Source of the DNA: Vreelandella lionensis
Lineage (GTDB): Bacteria > Pseudomonadota > Gammaproteobacteria > Pseudomonadales > Halomonadaceae
Assembly: GCF_002087295.1 (NCBI RefSeq)
Contig: NZ_MWVI01000065.1
Location: 62,001-126,000 of the forward strand
Direction: 5' to 3'
Length of the DNA stretch: 64,000 bases
Made by a program: the position numbers and the translations under genes. The notes under the pieces were generated by a model. That model was not told the origin of the DNA, searched no databases, and saw only the letters and a list, made by a program, of their open reading frames with translations. Positions 27,570 through 37,567 of this stretch are shown here, piece by piece (the stretch's first letter is position 1; each line of letters opens with the position of its first letter).

Positions 27570-27730
27570 CAATGGGGCGCTTTAGACATTCTTCAAGGTG
27601 ATGCGAGCCAGTACTTAGATGTAAATGCACACGTCTCTATTCATAATTTACCGTCCCAATACTGAAAGCAGGGCGTCCTACGCCCCCCGTATACTGATTC
27701 AATCGCTTACTCCACTGGAGGTACTGTCCC

Positions 27731-28945
27731 ATGAGCCACACCCCGAACCGTCAAGACTTCGACCACTACATGACGCCTAACTACGCGCCGCAGCAGATTA
27801 TTCCGGTACGTGGTGAAGGCAGCCGCTTGTGGGCCCAAGATGGCCGCGAGTACATCGATTTCGCTGGCGGTATTGCGGTGAACTCCCTGGGTCACTGCCA
27901 TCCGGTGCTGGTCAATGCGCTGAAAGAGCAGGGCGAAAAGCTTTGGCATCTCTCCAACGTATTCACCAACGAACCGGCGCTCAAACTGGCCAAAACCCTT
28001 ACCGAGCGCACCTTCGCCGATAAGGTCTTTTTATGCTCCTCCGGCGGTGAAGCCAACGAAGCTGCGCTGAAGCTGGCACGCCGCTGGGCGGTCGACCACT
28101 ACGGCGAGCATAAAGACAAAATCATTTCGTTCTACCAGTCGTTCCACGGCCGCACCTTCTTTACCGTCAGCGTAGGCGGCCAGCCCAAGTACTCCCAGGG
28201 CTTTGGCCCGGTGCCGGGCGGTATTCTCCACGCCGACTTCAACGACCTGGAGAGCGTTCGCAAGTTCGTGGGCGACGACACCTGCGCCATTATGGTCGAA
28301 CCGATGCAGGGTGAGGGCGGCATCGTCCCCGCGACCCAAGAGTTCCTGCAGGGCCTGCGCGACCTGTGTGACCAGCACAACGCGCTGCTGATTTTCGATG
28401 AAGTGCAAACCGGCGTTGGACGCAGCGGCGAGCTGTATGCCTATAAAAACTTCGGCATTACCCCGGATATTCTCACCAGCGCCAAATCGCTGGGCGGCGG
28501 TTTCCCCGTTGGTGCTATGCTGACCACCGACGCCATCGCCACATCGCTAGCCATCGGCACCCACGGCTCCACCTACGGCGGTAACGCATTGGCCTCTGCG
28601 GTAGCGCTGGCGGCGGTCGAGTTCATCGATACGCCGGAGGTACTGCAAGGTGTCAAACATCGCCACGATCTGTTCCGCGAGCACCTGGAAACCATCAACC
28701 GCAAGCACGGCGTTTTCAAAGAGATCCGTGGTATGGGCATGTTGATGGGGGCCCAGATGTCGGACGCCTTCGAAGGCCGCGCCAAAGATATTTTGCCGTT
28801 GGCGATTGAAGAGGGCGTGATGGCGCTCATTGCTGGCCCCAACGTGCTGCGTATGGCGCCGTCATTGGTGATTCCCGAGGAAGACATTGCTGAAGGCATG
28901 GCGCGCCTTGAACGTGCCATCGAGCGACTTGTTGCCAGCGCATGA
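27731..28945 (+). CDS. astC: Succinylornithine/acetylornithine aminotransferase (AstC/AruC)
   Basis: A 404-residue class-III PLP aminotransferase converting N2-succinylornithine to succinylglutamate semialdehyde, the third step of the arginine succinyltransferase (AST) pathway. The PLP Lys is in [28 protein letters not shown] carries the Asp that binds the pyridine nitrogen, and [12 protein letters not shown] is the family N-terminal block. Sequence alone does not separate AstC from biosynthetic ArgD, but position at the head of astC-astA-astA-astD-astB makes the catabolic role clear. GGAGG precedes the ATG. Its TGA overlaps an ATG, but the next gene's real start is 36 bases on. Confidence 0.95.
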   Translation: MSHTPNRQDFDHYMTPNYAPQQIIPVRGEGSRLWAQDGREYIDFAGGIAVNSLGHCHPVLVNALKEQGEKLWHLSNVFTNEPALKLAKTLTERTFADKVFLCSSGGEANEAALKLARRWAVDHYGEHKDKIISFYQSFHGRTFFTVSVGGQPKYSQGFGPVPGGILHADFNDLESVRKFVGDDTCAIMVEPMQGEGGIVPATQEFLQGLRDLCDQHNALLIFDEVQTGVGRSGELYAYKNFGITPDILTSAKSLGGGFPVGAMLTTDAIATSLAIGTHGSTYGGNALASAVALAAVEFIDTPEVLQGVKHRHDLFREHLETINRKHGVFKEIRGMGMLMGAQMSDAFEGRAKDILPLAIEEGVMALIAGPNVLRMAPSLVIPEEDIAEGMARLERAIERLVASA

Positions 28946-28980
28946 GTAGAGCGCAAGTCACACAAGAGGGGGCGTTAAAC

Positions 28981-30045
28981 ATGTTGGTAATCCGACCGGT
29001 CACCCTGGCTGACCTTTCCGCCTTAGAGCAACTGGCAGAACATGCGGTGCCACGGCTTACCAACCTGCCTGCCAATCGTGAACGCCTTGAGGAGCGCATC
29101 CTGCGCTCCCAGGAAGCATTCGCCAGCGAGATCGAGTTTCCCGGTAACGAGCACTATATGTTCGTACTGGCGGACGATAGCCGCAACGACGTGCTGGGCA
29201 CGGCCACCATCCGTGCCCAGGCGGGTGCCGCCGAGGCTTACTACACCTACCGCCAAGGACGCTGATTCACGCCTCTCAGCAGCTTAACGTTCGCCGTGAA
29301 GTGCAAACGCTGGCGCTTTCTCATGAGGCCTCGGATGCCACGCTACTTTGTGCGCTGTCGCTCAACCCACGCTACAAAGGCACCAGCGCAGAGAGCCTGC
29401 TGCGCCGGGCGCGGCTGATGTTCATCGCCCAATACCCGGAGCGCTTCTCGCGGATTTTGGCGGTGGCCTTTCCCGGCTATTTGGAATAGCCAGAATGAAT
29501 CCCCCTTTTGGGAGAGTGTGGGCCGCCACTTCTTTGCCCGCAGCTTCCAAGAGATGAACCACATGGCGGGCGTGCGTTCGAAGAGCTTTATTGCTGAAGT
29601 GATGCCGCAGTTTCCGCTCTACTTACCGCTACTCACGCCCCAGGCCCGCGCTGCGATTGGCCGCGAGCACCCGGCCCATGAAGAGGCGCTGGCGGAAATG
29701 TTGGCTGAAGGCTTCGTGCGCTCCCGGCATGTGGATATTTTCGACGCGGGCCCCATCGTCAAAGCCGAGCGCGAACGCTTAGAAACGTTCCGCCGCGCGG
29801 CCTGGCACCCGGTTCGGATACGCCCCGAGCACGCGCTGCCGGATGCCGAACCGGCGATGATCGCCAATCAAACGCTGAGCGATTTCCGCTGCATCGTTGC
29901 GCGCTATGCGCTCTCGCCCACGGGGCAGCTGATGCTCTCCCCGCAGCACGCGGAGCGTTTGGGTGTAGAAGAGGGGCGGGCGGTGCTGGCGGCACCGTTA
30001 ACCCTGCCCAGCGCCATCGATGCGCTTGATGAAGGAGCGATGTAA
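28981..30045 (+). CDS. Arginine N-succinyltransferase, alpha subunit (AruF-type), two apparent frameshifts
   Basis: First of two AstA paralogues; in Pseudomonas the AruF/AruG pair forms a heteromeric arginine/ornithine N-succinyltransferase, the entry step of the AST pathway. Opening MLVIRPVTLADLSALEQLA, later SPFWESVGRHFF, RSKSFIAEVMPQFPLY and VDIFDAGPIV match the family. The frame breaks at about 29259 (one C missing; repair gives TYRQGTLIHASQQLNV) and returns at 29480-29482 (one extra T; repair gives GYWNSQNESPFW). The two cancel, so start and end share one frame. ATG 28981 is preferred over 28942 because homology begins there and AGAGGGGG is upstream. It overlaps the next gene by one base. 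Confidence 0.9.
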
Positions 30046-31076
30046 TGCGCATTCGACCCATTGCCCGTAATGATCTGGATGGGCTCCAGGCGCTTGCGCA
30101 GCAGGCCGGTGTTGGCTTTACCTCGCTGCCGGATAACCGCGAGTTTTTGGCCGGTAAGATCGAGTCCGCCGCCCGCGCGTTCGAAGAGCGTACGCCGGTG
30201 GATGACCGTCTCTACTTCTTCGTGCTGGAAGATGAAACCAACGGCGAGCTAGCAGGCTGCTGCGCCATCGAAGGCCAGGTAGGGCGTGAAGTGCCGTTCT
30301 ACAACTACCGGCTTGGCACGCTGGCGCACTCGTCGGTACAGCTCGATCTGCATCGCACCATCGACACGCTGTTCTTAAGCTCCGACCACACCGGCGATGC
30401 CGAAGTGTGTTCGCTGTTTCTGCGTCCGGAGTATCGCGGCGAGGCCAACAAGCACCTGCGTAACGGGGCGCTGCTTTCCAAAGCGCGCTGGCTGTTCATT
30501 GCCCAGTTCCGCGACCGCTTTCCGCAGAAAGTGCTGGCCGAGATGCGCGGCGTGTTCGATGACAACAACGTTAGCCCCTTCTGGGAAAGCCTGGGGAAAC
30601 ACTTCTTCCCCATGGATTTCAACGAAGCCGACCGCTTGACCGGCCTGGGCCAGAAGAGCTTCATCGGCGAGCTGATGCCCAAGTTCCCGATCTACACCAC
30701 CTTCATGTCGGAAGAGGCGCGGGCTTGTATCGGGCAGGTGCACCGGCACACCCGGCCAGCGCTGGAGATGCTCAAAAAAGAGGGGCTGCGCTGGGAAGGC
30801 TACATCGACATCTTCGATGGTGGCCCCACGGTGGAGGCCTACATCGATGACGTGCGGGCGATTCGCAACTCGCAGCTTTATCAGGTGGAAGTCTCCTCTA
30901 ACGCGCCACAAGAGAGCGTTAGCCGCTGGCTGGCGGCATCTACCCAGATGCTGAACTTTACCGCGAGCTGGATCGGCCGCGGCCCGGCAGATAGCAGCAC
31001 GATTGTGCTCACCCCCGACGAGGCCGAGCGGCTAGGCGTTTCCACCGGCGACGCCGTTCGCCTGCTGGAAACCTAA
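30045..31076 (+). CDS. astA: Arginine N-succinyltransferase, beta subunit (AstA/AruG)
   Basis: A 343-residue acyltransferase transferring succinyl from succinyl-CoA to arginine. Closest in motif content to E. coli AstA: MRIRPIARNDLDGLQALA, YNYRLGTLAHSSVQLDL, LSSDHTGDAEVCSLFLRPEYR, RGVFDDNNVSPFWESLGKHFF and YIDIFDGGPTVEAYIDDVRAIR. It is intact here, unlike its upstream paralogue. The start ATG overlaps the previous stop (TAATG), indicating translational coupling of the two subunits. Confidence 0.96.
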   Translation: MRIRPIARNDLDGLQALAQQAGVGFTSLPDNREFLAGKIESAARAFEERTPVDDRLYFFVLEDETNGELAGCCAIEGQVGREVPFYNYRLGTLAHSSVQLDLHRTIDTLFLSSDHTGDAEVCSLFLRPEYRGEANKHLRNGALLSKARWLFIAQFRDRFPQKVLAEMRGVFDDNNVSPFWESLGKHFFPMDFNEADRLTGLGQKSFIGELMPKFPIYTTFMSEEARACIGQVHRHTRPALEMLKKEGLRWEGYIDIFDGGPTVEAYIDDVRAIRNSQLYQVEVSSNAPQESVSRWLAASTQMLNFTASWIGRGPADSSTIVLTPDEAERLGVSTGDAVRLLET

Positions 31077-31142
31077 TATTGGCAATCTAAGCGCCCCCTC
31101 GACCCGCGCCAAGACGACAAAAACTCAGTGAAGGAGAGCACG

Positions 31143-32629
31143 ATGCACCCCCAGAACATGCACGCCCAGCAGCAGCAACTGATCAACGGCGCCTGGGTCG
31201 TCGGCGACGCCGAGCCCTTTACCAAGCACGACCCCGTTGCGGGAACGCTGCTATGGCAAGGGGCGGCTGCCTCTAGCCGTCAGGTAAGCACGGCGGTGGA
31301 AGCAGCCCGTGCGGCGTTTCCTGCCTGGGCGCGCACGCCCTTTGCTGAGCGTCAGGCGCTGGTCGAGCGCTTTGTAGACGTATTGACCGCACGTAGCGAA
31401 GACTTGGCCATTGCATCGCCTCGGAAACCGGCAAGCCATTGTGGGAAGCACGCACCGAAGCAGGCGCGATGATTGGTAAGGTCGCGCTCTCCATCAAGGC
31501 GTACCACGAGCGCACTGGGGAGCGCGAAAAAGAAGTGGGCAGCGCCAAAGCGGTACTGCGCCACCGCCCCCACGGCGTCATGGCGGTGTTTGGCCCCTAT
31601 AACTTCCCCGGCCACCTGCCCAACGGCCATATGGTGCCTGCCCTGTTGGCGGGGAACACCGTGGTGTTCAAGCCCAGTGACCAAACCCCGCTCACTGCGG
31701 ATTTCACCCTGCAGTGCTGGTTAGAAGCCGGATTGCCTGCCGGAGTGATCAACCTCGTGCAGGGCGGTGTCCCGGTCGGGCAGGCGCTCTCCGCCCATCC
31801 CGGTATCGATGGCCTGCTGTTTACCGGCAGCGCCAAAGTGGGTGGAATGCTGCAGCAGCAGTTCGCCGGGCAGCTGGATAAAATCCTCGCGCTGGAATTA
31901 GGCGGCAATAACCCGCTGGTGGTGAAGGACGTGGATGACGAGCGTGCGGCGGTACTGACGATTCTACAGTCGGCGTTTCTCTCCGGCGGCCAGCGCTGCA
32001 CCTGCGCCCGCCGCTTGATGGTGCCTCAAGGCGAGGTGGGAGACCGTCTCATCGATGCGCTTTCTGATGCTATCGCCAAGCTGCACGTGGCGGGGCAGTT
32101 CGACGAGGAGCCTGCGCCGTTCTATGGCGGCTTGGTAAGCGTTGCTGCAGCCGATGGCCTCCTCAACGCCCAGGATGAACTGGAAGCCATGGGCGGTACG
32201 GTTATTAACCGTATGCAGCGCCTCAAAGAGAACACCAGCCTGCTCAGCCCTGCGCTGATCGACGTGACGGGCCTGGACGTGCCCGACGAGGAGCATTTCG
32301 GCCCGCTGCTGAAAATACACCGCTACGCGGATTGGGATGAGGCGCTGGCCCTTGCCAACGACACCCGTTACGGCCTGTCTGCCGGGTTGATCGGTGGCGA
32401 GCAGGCGGATTGGGACGACTTCCTGCTGCGTATTCGCGCAGGCATTGTGAACTGGAACCGCCAGACCACAGGAGCCTCTGGCGATGCGCCCTTCGGCGGC
32501 GTAGGCGACAGCGGCAACCACCGCCCCAGCGCCTACTACGCGGCGGATTACTGCGCCTACCCGGTCGCTTCCATGGAAGCCGAAAGCCTGGAAATGCCCG
32601 AAACCCTGCCGCCGGGAGTCAATTTATGA
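31143..32629 (+). CDS. astD: Succinylglutamate-semialdehyde dehydrogenase AstD (one apparent frameshift)
   Basis: About 495-residue NAD-dependent aldehyde dehydrogenase forming N-succinylglutamate, the fourth AST step. [14 protein letters not shown], the general-base Glu in [11 protein letters not shown] and the nucleophile in [11 protein letters not shown] identify the subfamily; the double-Asn GGNNPL and the [21 protein letters not shown] pattern are typical of AstD. The first 90 codons are in another frame; one base is missing near 31415, and restoring it gives [17 protein letters not shown]. The ATG has AAGGAG six bases upstream. Its TGA overlaps the astB ATG. Confidence 0.93.
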
Positions 32630-33984
32630 GCGTCAACAGCATTCACGAAGTCAACTTCGATGGCTTGGTAGGGCTTACCCACAACTACTCGGGGCTTGCC
32701 CACGGCAACGTGGCCTCCATGAGTCACGGCGGCTTGGTCTCCAACCCCAAAGAGGGGGCGCTGCAGGGGCTGGCCAAAATGAAGTCGCTGATGGACGCAG
32801 GCTATGCCCAGGGCGTGCTGCCTCCCCAGCAGCGCCCGGATTTGGGCGCACTGCGAGCGTTAGGCTTTAGCGGCAGCAACAGCGAGATCCTCGCTCAAGC
32901 CGCGAAGCAAGCGCCGCAGCTGCTGCGGGCGGTATGTTCAGCCTCCAGCATGTGGACGGCTAACGCAGGCACAATTACCCCCAGCGTCGATGCGCCGGAT
33001 GGTCGGGTGCACTTTACCCCCGCCAACCTGCAATCCAGCTTCCACCGTTACCTGGAGCCGAAAACCACTGGCCGCGTGCTACAGGCGATTTTCCGCGATG
33101 AGCAGCGTTTTGCTCATCACCCGGTGCTGCCCGCTACGCCCGCGTTTTCCGATGAAGGGGCGGCCAACCATACCCGTCTGTGCGGCGAATACGGTGAGCC
33201 TGGCGTTCATCTCTTCGTTTACGGCCGTCAAGCGTTTGGTGACGCGCGTAGCAGTGAGCGCGAACCCAAGCGCTACCCCGCCCGCCAAACCCTGGAAGCC
33301 AGCCAAGCGGTGGCCCGCCAGCACGGGCTGAGCGAGGCGCAAACCGTCTTCGCCCAGCAGCACCCGGAGGCCATCGATGCCGGGGTGTTCCACAATGATG
33401 TGATTGCCGTGGGTAACGGCCCAGTGCTGCTCTACCACGAAATGGCGTTTCTCGATGAAGAGCGCACGCTGGACGAGCTGCGCGCCAAGATGAGCACGCC
33501 GCTGATTCCCGTTCGGGTGCCGGTGGAAGCGGTGAGCATGGAAGACGCGGTGGCATCGTACCTGTTCAACTCCCAACTACTCTCCAACACGGATGGCACC
33601 ATGACCCTGGTGGTGCCCAGCGAGTGCCAAGAGCGGGAAGCCGTTTGGAACACGATTCAAAACTTCATCCTGGCGGGCAATAACCCTATTGGCGAAGTGA
33701 TCGTTAAAGACGTGAAGCAAAGCATGCGCAATGGCGGCGGCCCCGCCTGCCTGCGCCTGCGCGTGGTGCTAACGGAAGCCGAGCGCGCTGCGCTTACCGG
33801 CCGCGTACTGCTCAACGATGCACTTTATAGCGACCTCACCGCCTGGGTGAACCGCCACTACCGCGACCGCCTGACGAGTGAAGACCTCGCCGACCCCCAG
33901 CTCGCCACAGAAGTGCTCACCGCGCTGGACGAGCTGACTCAGCTCTTGCAGATAGGGTCGGTGTATCCGTTCCAGTTGGGGTAG
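32626..33984 (+). CDS. astB: N-succinylarginine dihydrolase AstB
   Basis: A 452-residue amidinotransferase-fold hydrolase that releases two NH3 and CO2 from succinylarginine, the second AST step and the one that actually liberates nitrogen. Start [25 protein letters not shown], the block [18 protein letters not shown] and the Cys in [12 protein letters not shown] match the family. The start is ATG 32626, overlapping the astD stop (ATGA). It is the last ast gene here; astE (succinylglutamate desuccinylase) is not in the window, as in Pseudomonas, where it lies further on. Confidence 0.96.
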   Translation: MSVNSIHEVNFDGLVGLTHNYSGLAHGNVASMSHGGLVSNPKEGALQGLAKMKSLMDAGYAQGVLPPQQRPDLGALRALGFSGSNSEILAQAAKQAPQLLRAVCSASSMWTANAGTITPSVDAPDGRVHFTPANLQSSFHRYLEPKTTGRVLQAIFRDEQRFAHHPVLPATPAFSDEGAANHTRLCGEYGEPGVHLFVYGRQAFGDARSSEREPKRYPARQTLEASQAVARQHGLSEAQTVFAQQHPEAIDAGVFHNDVIAVGNGPVLLYHEMAFLDEERTLDELRAKMSTPLIPVRVPVEAVSMEDAVASYLFNSQLLSNTDGTMTLVVPSECQEREAVWNTIQNFILAGNNPIGEVIVKDVKQSMRNGGGPACLRLRVVLTEAERAALTGRVLLNDALYSDLTAWVNRHYRDRLTSEDLADPQLATEVLTALDELTQLLQIGSVYPFQLG

Positions 33985-33987
33985 GTA

Positions 33988-34044
33988 ATGAACGGCCAAG
34001 TTCGTGTTTGCCAACGGCCGGATGGTGCAGGTGTTGAACGATGA
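33988..34044 (+). CDS. Possible 18-codon coupling ORF between astB and a GNAT gene
   Basis: ATG at 33988 begins three bases after the astB stop; the ORF is short and Arg/Gln-rich and ends in a TGA that overlaps the ATG of the GNAT gene (ATGA). It could be a translational-coupling leader or chance. No homology claimed. Confidence 0.25.
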   Translation: MNGQVRVCQRPDGAGVER

Positions 34045-34466
34045 CGCCTGTGATCCAGCCGACGGGCGATAAGGCGTTTGCCGAAACGCTGATTCGTCAC
34101 AACATGGCGGCTTACCACCAGCAGCTAGGATGGCACTGGGACTCCGCCCTGTTTGATCAGCAGTGGCGCGAGTTAGAGAGCTTTGAGTTAGTCATCAATG
34201 CAACCCCTGTGGGCGTGCTATGCCTCCATCAGGAGGATGACGCCTACCATATCCGGGAGCTGCAAATTGCCCCGCCGTGGCAGCGCCAAGGCTTGGGAAC
34301 GGCGGCGCTCCACTTCGCCGAAGCGCATGCCCGGCAAGCGGGTGTTCACCGATTGCGGCTGCGGGTATTTAGTATCAACCCCGCCATGGATTTATACGAG
34401 CGCATGGGGTTTCGAGTGCTGAACACTGAAGACGCAGTGCATGCTATGGAGCGGCGTATTGTGTGA
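34041..34466 (+). CDS. GNAT-family N-acetyltransferase
   Basis: A 141-residue acyl-CoA-dependent acetyltransferase. The core is YHIRELQIAPPWQRQGLGTAALHFAEAHA, with the acetyl-CoA pyrophosphate-binding pattern Q-R-Q-G-L-G-T, followed by RLRVFSINPAMDLYERMGFR, the usual beta5-alpha4 segment. Substrate unknown. It follows astB closely and may be co-transcribed with the ast operon, so a small amine or amino acid substrate would be possible, but nothing in the sequence shows it. Confidence 0.9.
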   Translation: MTPVIQPTGDKAFAETLIRHNMAAYHQQLGWHWDSALFDQQWRELESFELVINATPVGVLCLHQEDDAYHIRELQIAPPWQRQGLGTAALHFAEAHARQAGVHRLRLRVFSINPAMDLYERMGFRVLNTEDAVHAMERRIV

Positions 34467-34474
34467 TCCTCGCT

Positions 34475-34510
34475 ATCGACAACTATATCGACAGCTATAT
34501 CGACAACTAA
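34475..34510. repeat. Three 12-bp tandem repeats in a convergent gap
   Basis: ATCGACAACTAT (34475-34486), ATCGACAGCTAT (34487-34498) and ATCGACAACTAA (34499-34510). They fill the 40-bp space between the GNAT gene and the convergent glycosyltransferase and include the latter's stop codon. Confidence 0.8.
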
Positions 34511-35682
34511 GCAGGCGATGAAGCAAACGCTTTAGGGCATTGGCTCTCATACAGTGCTGCCAGTGCTTCGGCTTTGGTATCTTCATTCCAGCGTTGGGCG
34601 TAGGCTTGGCCGCGGTGGGCGAGGGTGGTGCGAAGAGCGTCATCAGAGAGCAGTCGGCTGACGTGTTCTGCAAAGCGGGCAGGGTGCTCTTCCGCGATCA
34701 GGCAGCCCTCATCCTGTTGCAATACATCTTGAGTGCCCATGATGGCGGTCGAGACGACTGGAGTGCCCAGCGCCATGGCTTCCAGCAGTACCAAGCCTTG
34801 GGTTTCGGTGCGGGAGGCAAACACAAAGGCATCGGCTGCTCGGTAGGCATCTTGCAGTGCGCCATCTCTGGGAAGGTAGCCTAAAAAGTGAACCGCATCG
34901 GAGAGGCCTGCTTGCTGGGCCTGCTGTTTCAGTGAGGCGAGTGCCGGGCCTTCTCCGACGATGACTAGGTGAGTCTCCGGGTGCTGGTGGCGCACCTTGG
35001 GCAGCATATCGATCAGAAAACCGATGTTTTTCTCATACGCGGCGCGCCCTACAAACAGCAGCAGTCGACCTTGCGTTGGAAGGCCATGACTTTTGCGGAA
35101 CTCTCCGCCAGCGGTTTGTGCGACGAAATGAGTGAGCGACAAGCCCGTTGCGATGGTCGCGATCGGGGAGCGAACGCCATAGACCGATAGGGCAGTGGTC
35201 ATGGCGGACGAAGGAGCGACGACGGCGGAGAGCTGATGGCACTGGTGCACCGAAAATCGCCGGGCGGCAAAGCGCAGGCTGCGGCGAGGCAGCCACGGCA
35301 CGTAGTGGTGCAGATACTCTTCAAACAGCGTGTGGTAGGTGCCCACCACGGGTACGCCGAGCCGTTTACTTAATGCCACGCCCGCGTAGTGCGCCACAAA
35401 GGGGGTGTGAATGTGGATCAGATCGAACTCGATGGCGTGCAGCGACGGAGCCAGCGCCATGATGGCCTGGTAGCGCATCATGCGGTCTTCCGGGTCACCT
35501 AATACGCCTCGTGAATCGATACGCCAAAGGCGCGGGTCTTCGTTGGCGTGATCCATATAGCGAGGGCAAATCAGATGTACTTCGTGGCCCAAGCGCTCCA
35601 GCGCCCCACGAAAGCTTTCAAGCGACGTGGAAACGCCGTTCACCCGGGGGAAGTAGACGTCGGAAAGCATTAAAATCTTCAT
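34507..35682 (-). CDS. Group 4 glycosyltransferase (GT-B fold)
   Basis: About 391 residues. The N-terminal domain opens MKILMLSDVYFPRVNGVSTSLESFRGALERLGHEVHLICP. The C-terminal donor-binding domain has VGRAAYEKNIGFLIDMLPKV, LVIVGEGPALASLK, VHFLGYLP and the E-x7-E motif SRTETQGLVLLEAMALGTPVV. This N-terminus (NGVSTS, HTPF, GTYHTLFEEY) resembles the group that glycosylates diacylglycerol or makes mannosyl-glycolipids; the exact acceptor is unknown. ATG 35682 is chosen by family N-terminus; an in-frame ATG at 35706 lies eight codons earlier and neither has a strong ribosome site. Confidence 0.9.
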   Translation of the reverse strand: MKILMLSDVYFPRVNGVSTSLESFRGALERLGHEVHLICPRYMDHANEDPRLWRIDSRGVLGDPEDRMMRYQAIMALAPSLHAIEFDLIHIHTPFVAHYAGVALSKRLGVPVVGTYHTLFEEYLHHYVPWLPRRSLRFAARRFSVHQCHQLSAVVAPSSAMTTALSVYGVRSPIATIATGLSLTHFVAQTAGGEFRKSHGLPTQGRLLLFVGRAAYEKNIGFLIDMLPKVRHQHPETHLVIVGEGPALASLKQQAQQAGLSDAVHFLGYLPRDGALQDAYRAADAFVFASRTETQGLVLLEAMALGTPVVSTAIMGTQDVLQQDEGCLIAEEHPARFAEHVSRLLSDDALRTTLAHRGQAYAQRWNEDTKAEALAALYESQCPKAFASSPA

Positions 35683-35791
35683 CATAAGCGGCTTAACGGC
35701 TGGCATTGCGGCCTAGTGTGGCAATGTGCCGTGACACCGCCATGACAGCCGCTGAGGCTACCACTTCTTTTCATCATCTTATGGATATGAC

Positions 35792-36019
35792 ATGCGACGT
35801 TTTTTAGTGCTGCCCACGTCCCGGGCGGGCTGGGGGCTTTTCATTGCCTTTGTGGCGCTGGTATTGGCCGGTATTTGGCCAGTGATTGGTTGGGTGAACC
35901 GGGCCACGCTGGTGATGGGACTGCCGCTGCTGGTGGTGTGGAGCTACGTGATCATGTTTGCCTGCGTGGCAGTCATGCTAGTGGGCAACCGCATTGTAGA
36001 GCGAGACGACCATGAGTAG
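35792..36019 (+). CDS. Small two-TM protein, partner of sodium/solute symporter (DUF3311/YhdT-like)
   Basis: A 75-residue membrane protein with two transmembrane helices (LFIAFVALVLAGIWPVIGW and MGLPLLVVWSYVIMFACVAVMLVG). Small proteins of this kind (DUF3311, or DUF997/YhdT next to panF) regularly sit in front of SSS-family transporters. The stop codon lies inside the following symporter gene (eight-base overlap), so the two are translationally coupled, which supports a joint complex. Exact family assignment is tentative. Confidence 0.8.
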   Translation: MRRFLVLPTSRAGWGLFIAFVALVLAGIWPVIGWVNRATLVMGLPLLVVWSYVIMFACVAVMLVGNRIVERDDHE

Positions 36020-37503
36020 TGCCTGGCCGCTGGTCATTACGCTTTTATACGTGGCCACCGCGATGCTGATCGGCCTTCGCGCACGGGCAGGCCGCTCCAT
36101 GAACAGTCTTGAAGAGTGGGGCGTGGCGGGGCGCAGCATGGGGCCAGTGACGCTTTACCTTCTAATCGCGGCGGGCAGTGTGAGTGCTTACACCTTCATG
36201 GGCGCGCCGGGCTGGGCTTATTCCAAAGGAGTGGCCGTATTTTATGTAGCGATTTATCTGGCGTACTTGGCGCTGGTAGCGTGGTATTTCGGGCCGAAGG
36301 TATGGCAGTTCGGCGAGCAGTTTGGCCATGTGACGCAGGCAAGCGCCATTGCCGACCGCTACCAAAGCCCTGCATTGGGGGCGCTGTCCGCGCTGGTCAT
36401 GGCGGTAGGCTCCGTGGCCTACGCGGTGCTACAAACGATTGGCTCTGCTTATATTCTATTCGTGATGAGCGGCGGGCAGATTCCTGTTTGGCTGGGCGTA
36501 CTGTTGGTGCTGGCCTGCATTGCGGTTTATCTCTACGCCAGCGGGCAGCGGGCAATTGGCCGCACCAACGCTTTCCAGGGCGTGCTGATGCTGGTGGTGG
36601 CCTGGGCAGTAGGCCTGTGGGCCATACACAGTGCCACCGGCGGGCTGAGTTTTGCGGGCGTATTTGAACGCATCGCCGCCGAGCACCCCGAGTTTCTGAC
36701 CCTCCCCGGTGCGGGGGGCGATATGAGTTTTAGCTTCTGGACCACGTCGATCATTGTCTCCATGTTCTCGTTTATGCCCCCCGTTTGGACGCAGTGGATG
36801 AGCGCCTCTTCAGCGCGCACCATCCGCCGCAGCGCGACGTGGCTACCCACCTACTACGTGGTGATTCTGCCTATGGTGGTGGTGGGCTTTATCGGTATTT
36901 TCTCGCTGCCGGAGCTGGCCCGGGCAGATACCGTGGTGCTGGAGTACGCCATGCAGCACTTGCCCGTGGTGTTAGTTGGACTGCTGGGCGCGGGCACCTT
37001 GGCCGCCTCTATGTCCTCCAGCGAGCCGTTTATTCATTCGGTGTCCCTTTCCGTGAGTAAAGACGTGCTGCAGCCGTTGCTCAAGCTCTCGGAGGGCACT
37101 ACCGCCAAGCTGGCGCGTCTTTTGATTCTGCCCATTATGTTTCTGGTGATTGCGCCGCTGGCGATTGCTGAGCCGGGGAGCCTGGTGATGATTTTGCTGG
37201 TGGGGCTTGGCTTTGCCTCGCAGGTTTTGCCCGCCTTTATCGGCATGTTCTTGTGGCCTCGCGCCTCAAGGCTGGGCGTCATGGCGGGCATATTTTAGGC
37301 GGTTTTGTGGTTACCGTGGCGTTCACCGCTTATGGCGGCATCCGCTCGGCATTCATGCAGGGTTTTGGGGGCTGATGGTCAATTTGCCGCTGTTTGTGCT
37401 GGTGTCGCTAGCAACCCCAGCTACGTGTGAAGAGGTGGTCGAGCGCTTCTTTCGCATTTCAGCGCCCCGTGGCCTGACGCGTTTGGGCAAGCGAGTGTCT
37501 TAA
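36012..37503 (+). CDS. Sodium:solute symporter (SSS family), two apparent frameshifts near C-terminus
   Basis: About 497-residue, 12-13-helix LeuT-fold transporter. Typical features are EEWGVAGRSMGPVTLYLLIAAGSVSAYTFMGAPGWAYSKG at the N-terminus and the sodium-site helix LLGAGTLAASMSSSEPFIHSVSLSVSKDV. Coding stops in-frame at 37296, but the following sequence encodes the remaining helices. Adding one base near 37290 gives AGIILGGFVVTVAFTAYGGI, and one near 37346 gives RSGIHAGFWGLMVNLPLFVLVSL, running to 37503. Substrate unknown; pairing with a small membrane partner is similar to pantothenate- and other organic-acid carriers. Confidence 0.88.
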
Positions 37504-37567
37504 TCTGTTAACGTGCATCGTCTACGCTTACAGCAGAGCGTTTTAATGTACCCACAAAGGCATTGCA

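Noticed and set aside
30375-30911. 178-codon minus-strand frame inside the second astA gene
   Set aside because: Fully inside an intact conserved gene on the other strand, no start signals.
31964-32521. 185-codon minus-strand frame inside astD
   Set aside because: Shadow of a conserved dehydrogenase; high-GC third-position effect.
32410-32625. Upstream extension of the astB frame
   Set aside because: Lies within astD; homology to AstB begins at ATG 32626.
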